Positions 21,982 through 30,151 of a DNA stretch of 32,318 nt are shown here, in pieces (position 1 is the stretch's first letter; each line of letters starts with the position of its first letter). Where the stretch lies: positions 1-32,318 of the forward strand of contig NZ_JOGO01000067.1 of the NCBI RefSeq assembly GCF_000719475.1. Direction: 5' to 3'. Made by a program: the position numbers and the translations under genes. The notes beneath the pieces are model-generated. The model ran no database searches. It had not been told where the DNA came from and saw only the letters and a program-made list of their open reading frames with translations. The stretch is from Streptomyces sp. NRRL F-5630 (GTDB taxonomy: Bacteria; Actinomycetota; Actinomycetes; Streptomycetales; Streptomycetaceae).

Positions 21982-22825
21982 CCCGGTCGTACCTTTCCAT
22001 CGCGTCCCTGATCAGGGCTGCGGAGTCTGAAACCGACAGGCAGTCGGCTCGTAGCACATCATAGGTCTGCTGGTGCCTTGCGACGGCTTTCGGGTCACCG
22101 ACGAAATGCCCACAGTCGAGAGACTCGGAGTAGACCCAACGCTCCCCATCCGGCAACGTCAGCAAGGTCATTGACGTCTTCGGCGGAACCAGATGCGGCG
22201 ACGAAGCCGGAACAACGTGAAGATGCACGTGCATCCGGCTGGCCTCGTTCAGCAGGTGCTCGCATTGAGCGTGCATGATTGCCGGGCTGCCCATGACGTT
22301 CTGAAAACAGCTCTCGTCCAGTATCACCACGAGCGTGGGGCCATCGCTCTTCTGGAACCGGACCTGACGGCTGAGCCTGGCCCGTACTCGCTCCTCAGCA
22401 ACCTCGTCCACTTCGACTTGGCCGAACAGCGCGAGCGCGTACTCGTACGTCTGAAGAAGACCGGGAAACGTCTGCGTCTGGTACACGTAGACCGCCGTCG
22501 CCTCCGCATCCATCCGTGCCCGGCGCTCGAACCAGTCCGGGTGCTCGACCTGCGGATACCAGTCCGTCTCCTTCCACAGCTCCACCAGCGCTCCGCCCGC
22601 GTCGAGAAACGCGTCGGCGTCCTCCGCGTGCTTCAAGTCCGGGACCCGGTCGCCTGATTCGAACTTGGACACGAGGGACCGTTCCACGTTCAGCGCCCGC
22701 GCCAACTCGGCCTGCGTCACACCGGCCTGCGTCCGGAAGTGGACCTCCAGGCGGCCCCAGACCGCCGGTCCCGAGCGCCCCGAACCGGCTCCTTCGCCGT
22801 TCCTGAGCCGCTTCACCTTTGCCAT
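21866..22825 (-). CDS. XRE-family regulator with DUF5753 domain (WhiJ-like)
   Basis: This 319-residue regulator has an N-terminal Cro/C1-type HTH (about 22-80: VWGRLEVHFRTQAGVTQAELARALNVERSLVSKFESGDRVPD). A DUF5753 domain follows (about 90-285: ETDWYPQVEHPDWFERRARMDAEATAVYVYQTQTFPGLLQTYEYA...SALIRDAMERY-type end). The family includes WhiJ and many paralogues that work with DUF397 partners. The chain should end near 'RDAMERYDRDAQ', but here it runs on for about 35 Arg-rich residues read out of frame through the DUF397 gene, giving a 116-nt overlap. ATG 22825 has AAAGGG at a good distance. It diverges from an unknown gene; GTGTCAC direct repeats lie at 22869-22882. Confidence 0.92.
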   Translation of the reverse strand: MAKVKRLRNGEGAGSGRSGPAVWGRLEVHFRTQAGVTQAELARALNVERSLVSKFESGDRVPDLKHAEDADAFLDAGGALVELWKETDWYPQVEHPDWFERRARMDAEATAVYVYQTQTFPGLLQTYEYALALFGQVEVDEVAEERVRARLSRQVRFQKSDGPTLVVILDESCFQNVMGSPAIMHAQCEHLLNEASRMHVHLHVVPASSPHLVPPKTSMTLLTLPDGERWVYSESLDCGHFVGDPKAVARHQQTYDVLRADCLSVSDSAALIRDAMERYDRDAQAEPQPAHVGQEQLQRERRRRLHRNRVRVPRPRPRS

Positions 22826-22855
22826 GCGGGCCCTTTCTCGCTGCCCCGATGATCA

Positions 22856-22882
22856 GTGACGCCGCGCCGTGTCACGTGTCAC
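22856..22882. promoter_or_regulatory. GTGAC/GTCAC repeats upstream of the XRE gene
   Basis: GTGAC at 22856-22860, then the direct repeat GTGTCAC-GTGTCAC at 22869-22882. They lie 31-57 bp before the XRE start, within its divergent promoter region. This is a candidate XRE binding site, not a proven one. Confidence 0.3.
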
Positions 22883-22977
22883 CCATTGCGCTGCTACCTA
22901 CCCCACAGAGACGCTGTACTCACCCTCCGTAGCTGAGGAAATTCTCTTATCCGGATGTACCACCGCACAAGGGATTC

Positions 22978-23625
22978 ATGGTCATGATGGCAACACCTGA
23001 AACGCCCGCCCCGCCGGATGCGGCGGAGTGCGCTTCCTCGCTTCATCTCGCCTTGCTGGCACGAGGGTTCGATGTGCCCGTCAGTCTGGCGGAAGAGGAC
23101 GGGCGGGAGGTCGTGTTCTGCGGACCGCTGCGGCCGGAGGTGGCGGCGTATCTGGCGCTGCTGCTGGAGCCCCCCGCTCCGGTGACGACGTTCGGTGAAC
23201 CGTGGGAGGAGGCGGAGAGGGCGGCCGGCCTGCTGCGGAGGGCGTTGTGGCTGGCGGGGGTGGAGACGGAGGTGGCGCGGGCGGGGGCGCGGGCGGAGAC
23301 GCCGGGAGTGCGGGTGGAGGCATTGGGGGCGCACGAGGCACTGAGGTTGGCGTCGGTGGTGAGCAGGGGCGCGGAGGCGCGGCAGCGGGACGTGGCGGCG
23401 CAGCACGTGGGGGCGCCGGAGCGGGGGGCGCTCGTGGTGGACATGGTGCGGGGGCAAGTGGCGGAGTTCCAGGGCGCGATGGGCGGGAAGTGGTGGCTGC
23501 GGCCGGTGCGGGGCGGGTGCGAGTGGAGCGTGGCGCCGGGGGACGTACGGGCGGCGAGCCCGGAGGAGAGGCTGCGGGCGGGGACCGCGCGGGCGAACGC
23601 GAGGAGCAGGGGGGACAGGCTGTGA
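22978..23625 (+). CDS. Uncharacterised protein divergent from the XRE/DUF397 locus
   Basis: I do not recognise the family of this 215-residue protein. The first part is MATPETPAPPDAAECASSLHLALLARGFDVPVSLAEEDGREVVFCGPLRPEVAAYLALLLEP, a compact region with two cysteines that could be a small alpha/beta domain. The middle (70-150) is Ala/Arg/Glu-rich and helical. The end has a second conserved-looking block, FQGAMGGKWWLRPVRGGCEWSVAPGDVRAA, and a basic tail. There is no signal peptide or membrane segment. ATG 22978 follows AAGGG. The stop overlaps the start of the next gene in GTGA. It shares a 152-bp divergent promoter region with the XRE gene. Confidence 0.75.
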   Translation: MVMMATPETPAPPDAAECASSLHLALLARGFDVPVSLAEEDGREVVFCGPLRPEVAAYLALLLEPPAPVTTFGEPWEEAERAAGLLRRALWLAGVETEVARAGARAETPGVRVEALGAHEALRLASVVSRGAEARQRDVAAQHVGAPERGALVVDMVRGQVAEFQGAMGGKWWLRPVRGGCEWSVAPGDVRAASPEERLRAGTARANARSRGDRL

Positions 23626-23789
23626 CGACGACGGGACGGGAGGGCGAAGTGTGCGGTAATTGCGCGGAGTTGGCGGAGCGGGAGCGGAGGGCGCGGGCGG
23701 TGTTCGACTACAGCGCGGCGACGGACTGCCGCGTCCTGCTGGCCCGCCACCGGGCGACGACACACGGAACGCCGCCCCGGAGAGGCTGA
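23622..23789 (+). CDS. Small CxxC protein, translationally coupled
   Basis: This 55-residue protein starts at a GTG that overlaps the preceding stop (GTGA). The sequence VCGNCAELAERERRARAVFDYSAATDCRVLLARHRATTHG carries one CGNC pair plus another cysteine, followed by a charged helix. The CxxC could hold a metal shared with a partner or act in redox; neither is shown. I recognise no named family. The overlap implies coupled translation with the 215-residue protein, and the two presumably act together. A hairpin follows 15 bp after the stop, so this pair looks like a complete bicistronic unit. Confidence 0.65.
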   Translation: MTTTGREGEVCGNCAELAERERRARAVFDYSAATDCRVLLARHRATTHGTPPRRG

Positions 23790-23804
23790 CGCAGCGAGGC
23801 ACGG

Positions 23805-23834
23805 GCCCCGCGAACCGCCCGCGCGGTCGCGGGC
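23805..23834 (+). terminator. Hairpin after the bicistronic unit
   Basis: The inner stem ACCGC / GCGGT (loop CCGC) is extended by GCCCCGCG / CGCGGGC with bulges. It has no T-run. It begins 15 bp after the CxxC-gene stop. Confidence 0.5.
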
Positions 23835-24051
23835 TCCACCAGGCGCCGAGGAGACGAAGACCGGGTCCGGCGGCTTCGAGGGTGGCGGTCTCGGGAGGGC
23901 GGGCGTTCCAGCGTCCGGAGGCGAGGTCAGTGGGCGCGGGAAGGGAGCCCGGGGAGGCGGTGGCCCGCTTCGGGCGGGCGTACGGCGGGGCGGGAGGCCC
24001 ACGTACCCTGGGGCGACAACGCCGATTCCGCTCTGAGTGAGGAGCACGACC

Positions 24052-24825
24052 GTGCCCCTGGTTTCTGTGATCATGCCGGTACACAACGCGGCGGCCACGC
24101 TCGGTCCCGCTGTGCGGTCGGTGCTGGGGCAGACGCACGCCGATGTCGAGCTGCTGATCACCGACGACGCGTCCTCCGACGGCTCGATGGAGCTGCTGCG
24201 GGAGATGGCGGGGCAGGACGAGCGGGTCCTGCCGGAGGCGGCGCCCCAGCAGGGCGGCGCGGCGAAGGCCCGCAACCTCGCGATCGCGCGGGCGAAGGGC
24301 GACTACGTGGCGTTCCTCGACAGCGACGACATGTGGCTGCCGACGAAGCTGGAGAAGCAGCTCGCCTTCGCCGCGACGGCCGGTACGCCTCTCACCTTCA
24401 CCTCGTACTACAAGATGGAGGCCGGGCACGCGGGCGAGGCGGCGGACTTCGAGCCCAACGGGCGCGTGGTGTGGGCGCCGGAGCACGTGAACTACCGCGA
24501 CATGCTCGTCCAGGACCACATCGGCGCCCTGACCGCCATGTACGACCGCAACGCGCTGGGCACGCGCCTGATGCCGGACATGCCCAAGCGCCAGGACTAC
24601 GGCCTGTGGCTCTCGATCATGCGCGACGGCCACGACGCCCGCGCCCTCCGCGAACCCCTGGCGGTCTACCGCGCCCACCAGGCCGGCTCGCTCTCCTCCA
24701 ACAAGCTGGCCCTGATCCCCTTCAACTGGGCCCTGTACCGCGAGCACGAACACCTCTCGGTCCCGAGGTCGGCCCGCGCCCTCGCCGGAGCGGCCTGGAA
24801 CTCGGTCCGCAAGTCGCGGATCTAG
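24052..24825 (+). CDS. Family 2 glycosyltransferase (GT-A fold)
   Basis: This 257-residue GT2 enzyme would move a sugar from an NDP-sugar to an unknown acceptor. It opens PLVSVIMPVHNAAATLGPAVRSVLGQTHADVELLITDDASSDGS (nucleotide-binding half) and has the metal-binding DSDD (90-93) in GDYVAFLDSDDMWLP. Acceptor-side features are RQDYGLWLSIMRDG and YRAHQAGSLSSNK. The pattern resembles GT2 enzymes of teichuronic or exopolysaccharide synthesis. GTG 24052 is chosen because GAGGAG lies 7 nt upstream; the in-frame GTG at 24037 has no such site. No other glycan gene is adjacent. Confidence 0.93.
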   Translation: MPLVSVIMPVHNAAATLGPAVRSVLGQTHADVELLITDDASSDGSMELLREMAGQDERVLPEAAPQQGGAAKARNLAIARAKGDYVAFLDSDDMWLPTKLEKQLAFAATAGTPLTFTSYYKMEAGHAGEAADFEPNGRVVWAPEHVNYRDMLVQDHIGALTAMYDRNALGTRLMPDMPKRQDYGLWLSIMRDGHDARALREPLAVYRAHQAGSLSSNKLALIPFNWALYREHEHLSVPRSARALAGAAWNSVRKSRI

Positions 24826-25061
24826 GGCCGCAGGGGTCCCCGGGGTGGGTGGTCGTGGCGGCCGGACGCGCGGTGACGTGCGATCCGATCGCCGCGGGAG
24901 TGAGTGGCTGAGCCCGCCCCCGTGCCCGGACCGACCGCTCGGCAAGGGCGGTGGCCCGCGGCAGATCGTGCGCCGTGCAGCGCCGGTTCGGTGCGCTGTC
25001 GGGCACGCGATGACGCCAAGGGCTGCCGCTGTGGCATCCGCGTCGGCGGACGACGGAAAAA

Positions 25062-26228
25062 GTGGTGCACTCCGTGAACGATCACATCGAACCCTTCGTG
25101 CTGGAGATCCCGGACAGCGAGCTGGACGAGCTGCGGGACCGCCTGCGGCGGTCCCGGCTGCCCGAGCGCGAGACCGTGAGCCCGAGCGCCGACGGGACGG
25201 CCGCCGACTGGAGTCAGGGCGTGCCGCTGGCCTACCTGACAGAACTCGCCCGGTTCTGGGCCACGGAGTACGACTGGCGCCGCTTCGAGGCCGAGTTCAA
25301 CGCGCACGCGCCGCACCGGACCGAGATCTTCGGTCTCGGCATCGTCTTCCTGCACGTGCGCTCCCCTCGGCACGACGCGACACCCCTCCTGCTCACGCAC
25401 GGCTGGCCGAGTTCCGTCGTCGAGCCGCTGGAGGTGGCGGACGCCCTGGCGAACCCGGCGGACGCGGGCGCACCGGCGTTTCACGTGGTCGCACCGGCCC
25501 TGCCCGGCTTCGGTCCGAGCGGCCGGCCCTCGACGACGGGGTGGACCGTGGACCGCACCGCCGACGCCTGGGCGGTGCTGATGGAGAGGCTCGGCTACGA
25601 GCGCTTCTCGGCCGCGGGGGGCGACTGGGGAGGCCGGGTGACGACAGCTCTGGGCGTCCGGCATCCCGAACGGGTGGAGGCGATCCACACCTTCACGCCC
25701 TACGTCGACGTGCCGTCCGAAGAGGGCGACCTCGACGAGCGCGAGCGGGACGGTCTCACAGAGGCCCGTGAGTTCTGGGAGCGCGGCGGCGGCTACTCCC
25801 TGGAGCAGTCGACCAGACCGCAGACCCTCGCCTACGCGCTCAGCGACTCCCCGGTGGGCCAACTCGCCTGGATCGTCGAGAAGTTCCACGACTGGACCGA
25901 CTGCGGCGGCCATCCGGAGAACGCGGTGTCCCGGACACGGCTGCTCGACACCGTGTCGCTGTACTGGTTCACCCGGTCCGCGGGTTCGTCCGCGAGGTTC
26001 TACTGGGAGAATTTCCCGCCCGAGCGCTCCACCCCCGTGCACGTCCCGGCGGCCGTGACCGTCTTCCCCCGCGAGATGGAGCGCTTGCCCCGGTCCTGGG
26101 TCGAGCGGCGCTACCGGGATCTACGGGTGTGGAGCGAGGCCGATCGCGGCGGTCACTTCCCCATGCTCGAAGTACCGGAACGGTACGTCGCCGAGCTCGT
26201 CGGTGCCTTCGCGGCGATGCGGACCTGA
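25062..26228 (+). CDS. Epoxide hydrolase (EHN-type alpha/beta hydrolase)
   Basis: This 388-residue protein has the N-terminal EHN region of microsomal-type epoxide hydrolases (IEPFVLEIPDSELDELRDRLRRSRLPE...YDWRRFEAEFNAHAPHRTEI, 9-89) and an alpha/beta-hydrolase core. HGWP (113-116) forms the oxyanion hole, the nucleophile is D188 in GGDWGG, and the base histidine is in ADRGGHFPMLEVPE near the end. It would open epoxides to diols, for detoxification or in metabolism. GTG 25062 is used; in-frame GTGs at 25065 and 25074 are equally possible, since no strong ribosome site marks one. It stands alone and converges on the TetR gene. Confidence 0.93.
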   Translation: MVHSVNDHIEPFVLEIPDSELDELRDRLRRSRLPERETVSPSADGTAADWSQGVPLAYLTELARFWATEYDWRRFEAEFNAHAPHRTEIFGLGIVFLHVRSPRHDATPLLLTHGWPSSVVEPLEVADALANPADAGAPAFHVVAPALPGFGPSGRPSTTGWTVDRTADAWAVLMERLGYERFSAAGGDWGGRVTTALGVRHPERVEAIHTFTPYVDVPSEEGDLDERERDGLTEAREFWERGGGYSLEQSTRPQTLAYALSDSPVGQLAWIVEKFHDWTDCGGHPENAVSRTRLLDTVSLYWFTRSAGSSARFYWENFPPERSTPVHVPAAVTVFPREMERLPRSWVERRYRDLRVWSEADRGGHFPMLEVPERYVAELVGAFAAMRT

Positions 26229-26286
26229 ACTCCCGGCGACAGCCGATCCGGTGGCCCTTCCCTTCACCGCGAGCCCTCGGGACGGA

Positions 26287-26895
26287 CTACGACGGCCACG
26301 CCCCCAGGGCCAGCGCCGCGACCTCCTCCAGCGACTTCCGTCCGGCGCCCCCCGCCGCCTGCACCGCGATGCCGTTCCCCACGGTCATGAGGTAGCGGGC
26401 GAGGACCCCGGGATCGGCGCTGGGCGGGAGGTCACCCGCCTCGACGGCCCGCCGGAAGCGGTCGCGCAGAAGGGCCACGCCGTCCTCGCGCCATTCCGCG
26501 AGGGCCTCCCGGGCCGGGCGTCCTGGCTCGCCCGTGGCCAGGGCGCCCTGCACGCCGAGGCAGCCCGCCGGGTGGCCGGGGTTCGTCGTGGCCCCCACCG
26601 CCCCGGCGAGGAACGCCTCGGCGACCGCCCGCGCCGTGGGCTCGCGCACGGCGCGCGCCGCGTACGAGGCCGGACCCCGCGTGTAGCGCTCCAGGGCCTT
26701 GCGGAAGAGCGCCTCCTTGTTGCCGAAGGCCGCGTACATGCTCGTACGGGTGATGCCCATCGCCTCGGTGAGGTCGCTGAGGCCCGCGCCCTCGTAGCCC
26801 TTCTCCCAGAAGACCCGCATGGCGCGTTCGAGCGCCTCCTCGGCGTCGAAGCCCCGGGGGCGGCCGAGAGGGGCCTTCGCTCGCGTCTTCTCCAT
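26287..26895 (-). CDS. TetR-family transcriptional regulator
   Basis: This 202-residue TetR regulator has its HTH at about 15-60 (ALERAMRVFWEKGYEGAGLSDLTEAMGITRTSMYAAFGNKEALFRKALERY) and a ligand domain beyond (GCLGVQGALATGEPGRPAREALAEWREDGVALLRDRF). The 'GCLGVQGAL' stretch is typical of the AcnR/YcdC-like group that controls short-chain dehydrogenases and efflux. It diverges from an SDR gene across 119 bp that contain a GTACCGATCGGTAC palindrome and a CGGTAC half-site. It therefore probably represses the SDR gene and itself, and is released by an unknown small molecule. ATG 26895 is the only reasonable start. Confidence 0.95.
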   Translation of the reverse strand: MEKTRAKAPLGRPRGFDAEEALERAMRVFWEKGYEGAGLSDLTEAMGITRTSMYAAFGNKEALFRKALERYTRGPASYAARAVREPTARAVAEAFLAGAVGATTNPGHPAGCLGVQGALATGEPGRPAREALAEWREDGVALLRDRFRRAVEAGDLPPSADPGVLARYLMTVGNGIAVQAAGGAGRKSLEEVAALALGAWPS

Positions 26896-26976
26896 GCCCC
26901 CGAGCCTAACCCCGGACCCGGCGGATTACGAACCACTCGGTACAGATGTGCTACGGTCCACCTCATCACCAATTCG

Positions 26977-26990
26977 GTACCGATCGGTAC
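26977..26990. promoter_or_regulatory. TetR operator candidate
   Basis: GTACCGATCGGTAC is a perfect 14-bp palindrome 25 bp before the SDR start. Another CGGTAC occurs at 26938-26943 inside the same divergent gap. The position suits repression of the SDR promoter. Confidence 0.6.
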
Positions 26991-27014
26991 TAAAAAAATG
27001 GGAGGTCACAGGCG

Positions 27015-27779
27015 ATGAACACAGGGACGGGACAGCTCGAAGGCAAGACGGCGCTGGTCACGGGCGGCAGCACGGGGATCGGCTTCGCGAGCGCGGTGCG
27101 GCTCGCAGAGGAGGGCGCGCACGTCTTCGTCACGGGGCGGCGCGAGGCCGCGCTCGACGAGGCCGTGGCGGAGATCGGGCCCGAGCGGGCCACGGCGGTG
27201 GCCGGCGACGTGTCCCGAGCCGCCGACGTCGAACGGCTCTACGAGGCGGTGCGCGCGCGGGGCCGGGGCCTCGACGTCGTCTTCGCGAACGCGGGAGCGG
27301 GGGCGTTCGCGACCCTGGAGGAGACGACCGAGGAACACCTCGACGCGATCTTCGGGGTCAACGTGTACGGCACCGTCCTCACCGTGCGGGGCGCGCTGCC
27401 GCTCCTCAACGACGGGGCCTCGGTGATCCTCAACTCCTCGGTGCGGGCCGACGACGGCGTTCCGGCCTTCGGCGCGTACGCGGCGTCCAAGGCGGCCCTC
27501 CGCTCCTTCGCGCGGACGTGGGCCAACGAGCTGAAGGGGCGCGGCATACGCGTCAACGTGGTCTCGCCCGGCACGATCGACACCCCCGCACTCGACTCGG
27601 TCACCGCGGGGGCGGCCGATCCGGCCGCGGCGCGGGCGCGGTTCGTCGCCGGGACGCCGCTCGGCCGGATCGGGCGGCCCGAGGAGGTCGCGGACGCGGT
27701 CGTCTTCCTCGCGTCGGCGCGGAGCAGCTTCGTGCTCGGGGCGAACCTGTACGTGGACGGGGGTGAGAACCAGGTGTGA
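27015..27779 (+). CDS. Short-chain dehydrogenase/reductase (SDR)
   Basis: This 254-residue classical SDR has the cofactor motif TGGSTGIG (16-23), NAG (92-94), the catalytic triad S141, Y155, K159 (ILNSSVR...GAYAASKAAL), and the PG motif VVSPGTIDTPAL. R42/R43 after the second strand (VTGRREAAL) suggest NADPH use. It would reduce a carbonyl or oxidise an alcohol; the substrate is unknown. ATG 27015 follows GGGAGG. It is divergent from the TetR gene and converges on the zinc dehydrogenase gene with only 9 bp between stops. Confidence 0.95.
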   Translation: MNTGTGQLEGKTALVTGGSTGIGFASAVRLAEEGAHVFVTGRREAALDEAVAEIGPERATAVAGDVSRAADVERLYEAVRARGRGLDVVFANAGAGAFATLEETTEEHLDAIFGVNVYGTVLTVRGALPLLNDGASVILNSSVRADDGVPAFGAYAASKAALRSFARTWANELKGRGIRVNVVSPGTIDTPALDSVTAGAADPAAARARFVAGTPLGRIGRPEEVADAVVFLASARSSFVLGANLYVDGGENQV

Positions 27780-27788
27780 AAGCCCCTG

Positions 27789-28805
27789 TCAGGAAAGGTC
27801 GTTGACGAGCACCGCCGCCCCGTCGAAGCGCCCCGCCTTCAGGTCCGCGAGGGCTTCGGGGGCGCGGGACATCGGGTACGGGTGGACGGTGGAGCGCACG
27901 CCGTACCGCTCGGCGAGGCGCAGGAACTCCTCCCCGTTGGCACGGGTGTTGGAGGTGACGCTGCGCAACTCCTTCTCGTAGAACAGCTCGTGCTCGTAGT
28001 CGAGCGGCGGGGTGTCGCTGAGGTGGATGCCCGCCACGGCGAGGACGCCGCCGCGGTCCAGGGCGCGCAGCGCGGTGGGCACGAGGTCACCGACCGGGGC
28101 GAACAGGATCGCGGCGTCGAGGAGTTCGGCGGGCGCCTCCTCGGCGCCGCCGACCGACACCGCGCCGAGTTCCCGCGCGAGCGCCCGCGCCGCCTCGCCG
28201 CGGGTGAGGACGTGGACGCGGGCGCCCTGGGCGCGGGCGAGCTGGGCGCACAGGTGGGCGCTGCCCCCGTACCCGTACAGCCCGAGGCGCCCGCCCTCGG
28301 GCAGGTCCGTGCGCAGCAGCGCGCGGTAGCCGATGATGCCGGCGCACAGGAGCGGCGAGAGCGCCGCGTCCTCGACGGCGGCCGGGAGGCGGTACGCGAA
28401 GGGGGCGGGCACGGTCGTGTACTCGGCGTAGCCGCCGTCCGCGTCCCAGCCGGTGTAGCGGGACGCCGGGCACAGGTTCTCCGCCTGGCGGCGGCAGTAG
28501 CGGCACGTGCCGTCCGTGGAACGGAGCCAGGCGACGCCGACCCGGTCGCCGACCGCGAAGCCCGCGACCTCCGCCCCCAGCGCGGCGACGTCGCCGACGA
28601 CCTCGTGGCCGGGCGTGACGTGCTCCTTGTGCGGTGGGAGGTCGCCCTCCGTGATGTGCAGATCGGTGCGGCAGACACCGCAGGTGCGGACGTGCACGAG
28701 GAGTTCGTCCGGGCCGGGGCGCGGCACGGGCTTCTCGACGAGCCGGAGGGGGCGGGTCTCGGCGGGCGCGGGTGCGGTGAGGGACCAGGCGCGCATGGTG
28801 GGCAT
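27789..28805 (-). CDS. Zinc-dependent alcohol dehydrogenase with an altered structural-zinc site
   Basis: This 338-residue medium-chain dehydrogenase has catalytic-zinc ligands C45 (CGVCRTD) and H67/E68 (GHEVVGD), and a Rossmann turn [10 protein letters not shown] that is typical of the AdhA-like 'zinc-binding alcohol dehydrogenase' group. The structural-zinc segment reads [16 protein letters not shown]: three cysteines remain (C101, C104, C112), and the first expected one is Asp98. Asp may still bind zinc, or the site may be weakened. ATG 28805 follows GGGGAG. It is convergent with the SDR gene; a shared pathway is possible but unproven. Confidence 0.93.
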   Translation of the reverse strand: MPTMRAWSLTAPAPAETRPLRLVEKPVPRPGPDELLVHVRTCGVCRTDLHITEGDLPPHKEHVTPGHEVVGDVAALGAEVAGFAVGDRVGVAWLRSTDGTCRYCRRQAENLCPASRYTGWDADGGYAEYTTVPAPFAYRLPAAVEDAALSPLLCAGIIGYRALLRTDLPEGGRLGLYGYGGSAHLCAQLARAQGARVHVLTRGEAARALARELGAVSVGGAEEAPAELLDAAILFAPVGDLVPTALRALDRGGVLAVAGIHLSDTPPLDYEHELFYEKELRSVTSNTRANGEEFLRLAERYGVRSTVHPYPMSRAPEALADLKAGRFDGAAVLVNDLS

Positions 28806-29132
28806 GGGGCTCCCCTCGGCGGCTGGGACGGACGGCCCTTCTCAGCGTGCGCGGGCGGCGGGGGCGACGCAAACGCGGGCGGGGGTCGTGCGAGGACACG
28901 GTGCGCCGGGGGGAGGACTGGCGAACGGCCGGCGCGCGAGGGCGGCCGGGCGGCGAGGCGGCGCTTCCGCGTGGTCCGGGGCGCTGACCGAGCGATTCCA
29001 CGCGCTTATGAGCAGCGGTGACATGCGCGAGCTGTCGATGGTCGCGCGGTGGCGGTCTTCCGGTGCGAGTGGCCTGCCGCCGCCCGGTCAGGTCCGGCTC
29101 CGTCCCCGCCTCCGCTGTGTACGGCAGGCGGA
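28806..29132. other. Gene-free stretch between two minus-strand oxidoreductase genes
   Basis: These 327 bp lie upstream of the zinc dehydrogenase and downstream of the quinone oxidoreductase. I find no convincing gene. A plus-strand frame (LTERFHALMSSGDMRELSMVARWRSSG, about 28984-29064) looks somewhat protein-like and could be a remnant, but matches nothing I know. A short CCGCCT/AGGCGG inverted repeat near 29107-29132 may help end the oxidoreductase transcript. Confidence 0.5.
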
Positions 29133-30038
29133 TCAGATGGTGACCACGATCTTTCCCCGCACGTGTCCGCGCTCGGAGTGAGCGTGCGCCTTGGCGATCT
29201 CCTCCAGCGGGTAAGTCCGTTCGATGCGCGGCACGTAGCGACCCTGCTCGCCGAGAGCGCCCGCTTCGGCCAGGAGCGTGGCGTCGTTGACCGCGTTGGC
29301 CACCCGGACTCCCAGGCGCTGTGCGTTCACGTGGTCGGCGACCGTCACCACGCGGTCCGGGTCGCCGACGATGGCAACGAGATCGGCCAGGGAGCCGGAA
29401 GCGGCGGCATCGAGGACGAGGTCGACTCCGCCCGGGGCCAGGTCGGCGAGACGTTCCGCGAGGCCGTCACCGTAGGTCACGGGAAGGGCGCCCAGGGAGG
29501 TGAGGAACGCGTGGTTGCGCTCACTGGCCGTCCCGATCACGGTGGCCCCCAGAGCGCGGGCGATTTCGACCGCCGCGCCGCCGACTCCCCCGGCGGCCCC
29601 TTCGATCAGGAGGGTGCGCCCCTCCAGCCGGCCGAGTGCCTTGAGGCCGCCCAGCGCCGTCACGGACGCCAGGCCGGCCGCGGCGGCCTCCGTGTCGCTC
29701 CAGTTGGCGGGGGCGGGCGCCCAGGCCGACAGGACCGCCAGCTCGGCCGTCGCGCCCGTCACTCCGCCCAGGCCGAAGACACGGTCACCGACGTTGACCG
29801 AGCTGACCCCCTCGCCGATCCTGTCCACCCGACCTGCGACGTCGCGCCCCGGGATCGCCGGCAGATCGACCGGCAGGAAGTCGCGCACCGATCCGTTGCG
29901 CACCTTCCAGTCGACGGGATTGACGCTGGCCGCCGCGACACGGACGCGGATCTCTCCGGGACCGGGCAGCGGGTCCGGGGCCTGCTCGACGACGAGAGTG
30001 TCCGTGCCGCCGTACTCGTGGTAGCGGGCTGCGCGCAT
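29133..30038 (-). CDS. NADP-dependent quinone oxidoreductase-like MDR protein (zinc-free)
   Basis: This 301-residue medium-chain reductase belongs to the zinc-free quinone oxidoreductase group: AARYHEYGGTDTLVVEQAPDPLPGPGEIRVRVAAASVNPVDWKVRNG, PGRDVAGRVDRIGEGV, the glycine motif EGAAGGVGGAAVEIARALGATVIGTAS (about 145-171), and a final EIAKAHAHSERGHVRGKIVVTI. It would reduce quinones or enones with NADPH. ATG 30038 follows AAGGCAGG. A MerR regulator diverges upstream, and its dyad lies inside the overlong spacer of this gene's promoter, so it is very probably activated by that MerR protein. Confidence 0.95.
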   Translation of the reverse strand: MRAARYHEYGGTDTLVVEQAPDPLPGPGEIRVRVAAASVNPVDWKVRNGSVRDFLPVDLPAIPGRDVAGRVDRIGEGVSSVNVGDRVFGLGGVTGATAELAVLSAWAPAPANWSDTEAAAAGLASVTALGGLKALGRLEGRTLLIEGAAGGVGGAAVEIARALGATVIGTASERNHAFLTSLGALPVTYGDGLAERLADLAPGGVDLVLDAAASGSLADLVAIVGDPDRVVTVADHVNAQRLGVRVANAVNDATLLAEAGALGEQGRYVPRIERTYPLEEIAKAHAHSERGHVRGKIVVTI

Positions 30039-30088
30039 GATGACCTGCCTTGTTCGTCCGGATGGCTTGGTATGCCTTGACGTCGACT

Positions 30089-30120
30089 ACGCTAAAACCT
30101 GACGTTGACGTGAGGTGCAA
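30089..30120 (-). promoter_or_regulatory. MerR-type promoter with operator dyad for the oxidoreductase gene
   Basis: On the minus strand, -35 TTGCAC (30120-30115) and -10 TAGCGT (30094-30089) are 20 bp apart. A dyad ACCTGACG-TTGA-CGTGAGGT (plus strand 30097-30116, 7 of 8 bp matched) fills the spacer. This is the arrangement MerR activators untwist. Confidence 0.65.
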
Positions 30121-30151
30121 GTCGACGCGCCAGCGGGAGAGCGGAGGACAC

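Noticed and set aside
22894..24945. Long minus-strand open frame opposite the 215-residue protein and the GT2 gene
   Set aside because: Mostly Pro/Arg/His-rich; the plus strand holds the GT2 enzyme and the coupled small genes with good ribosome sites.
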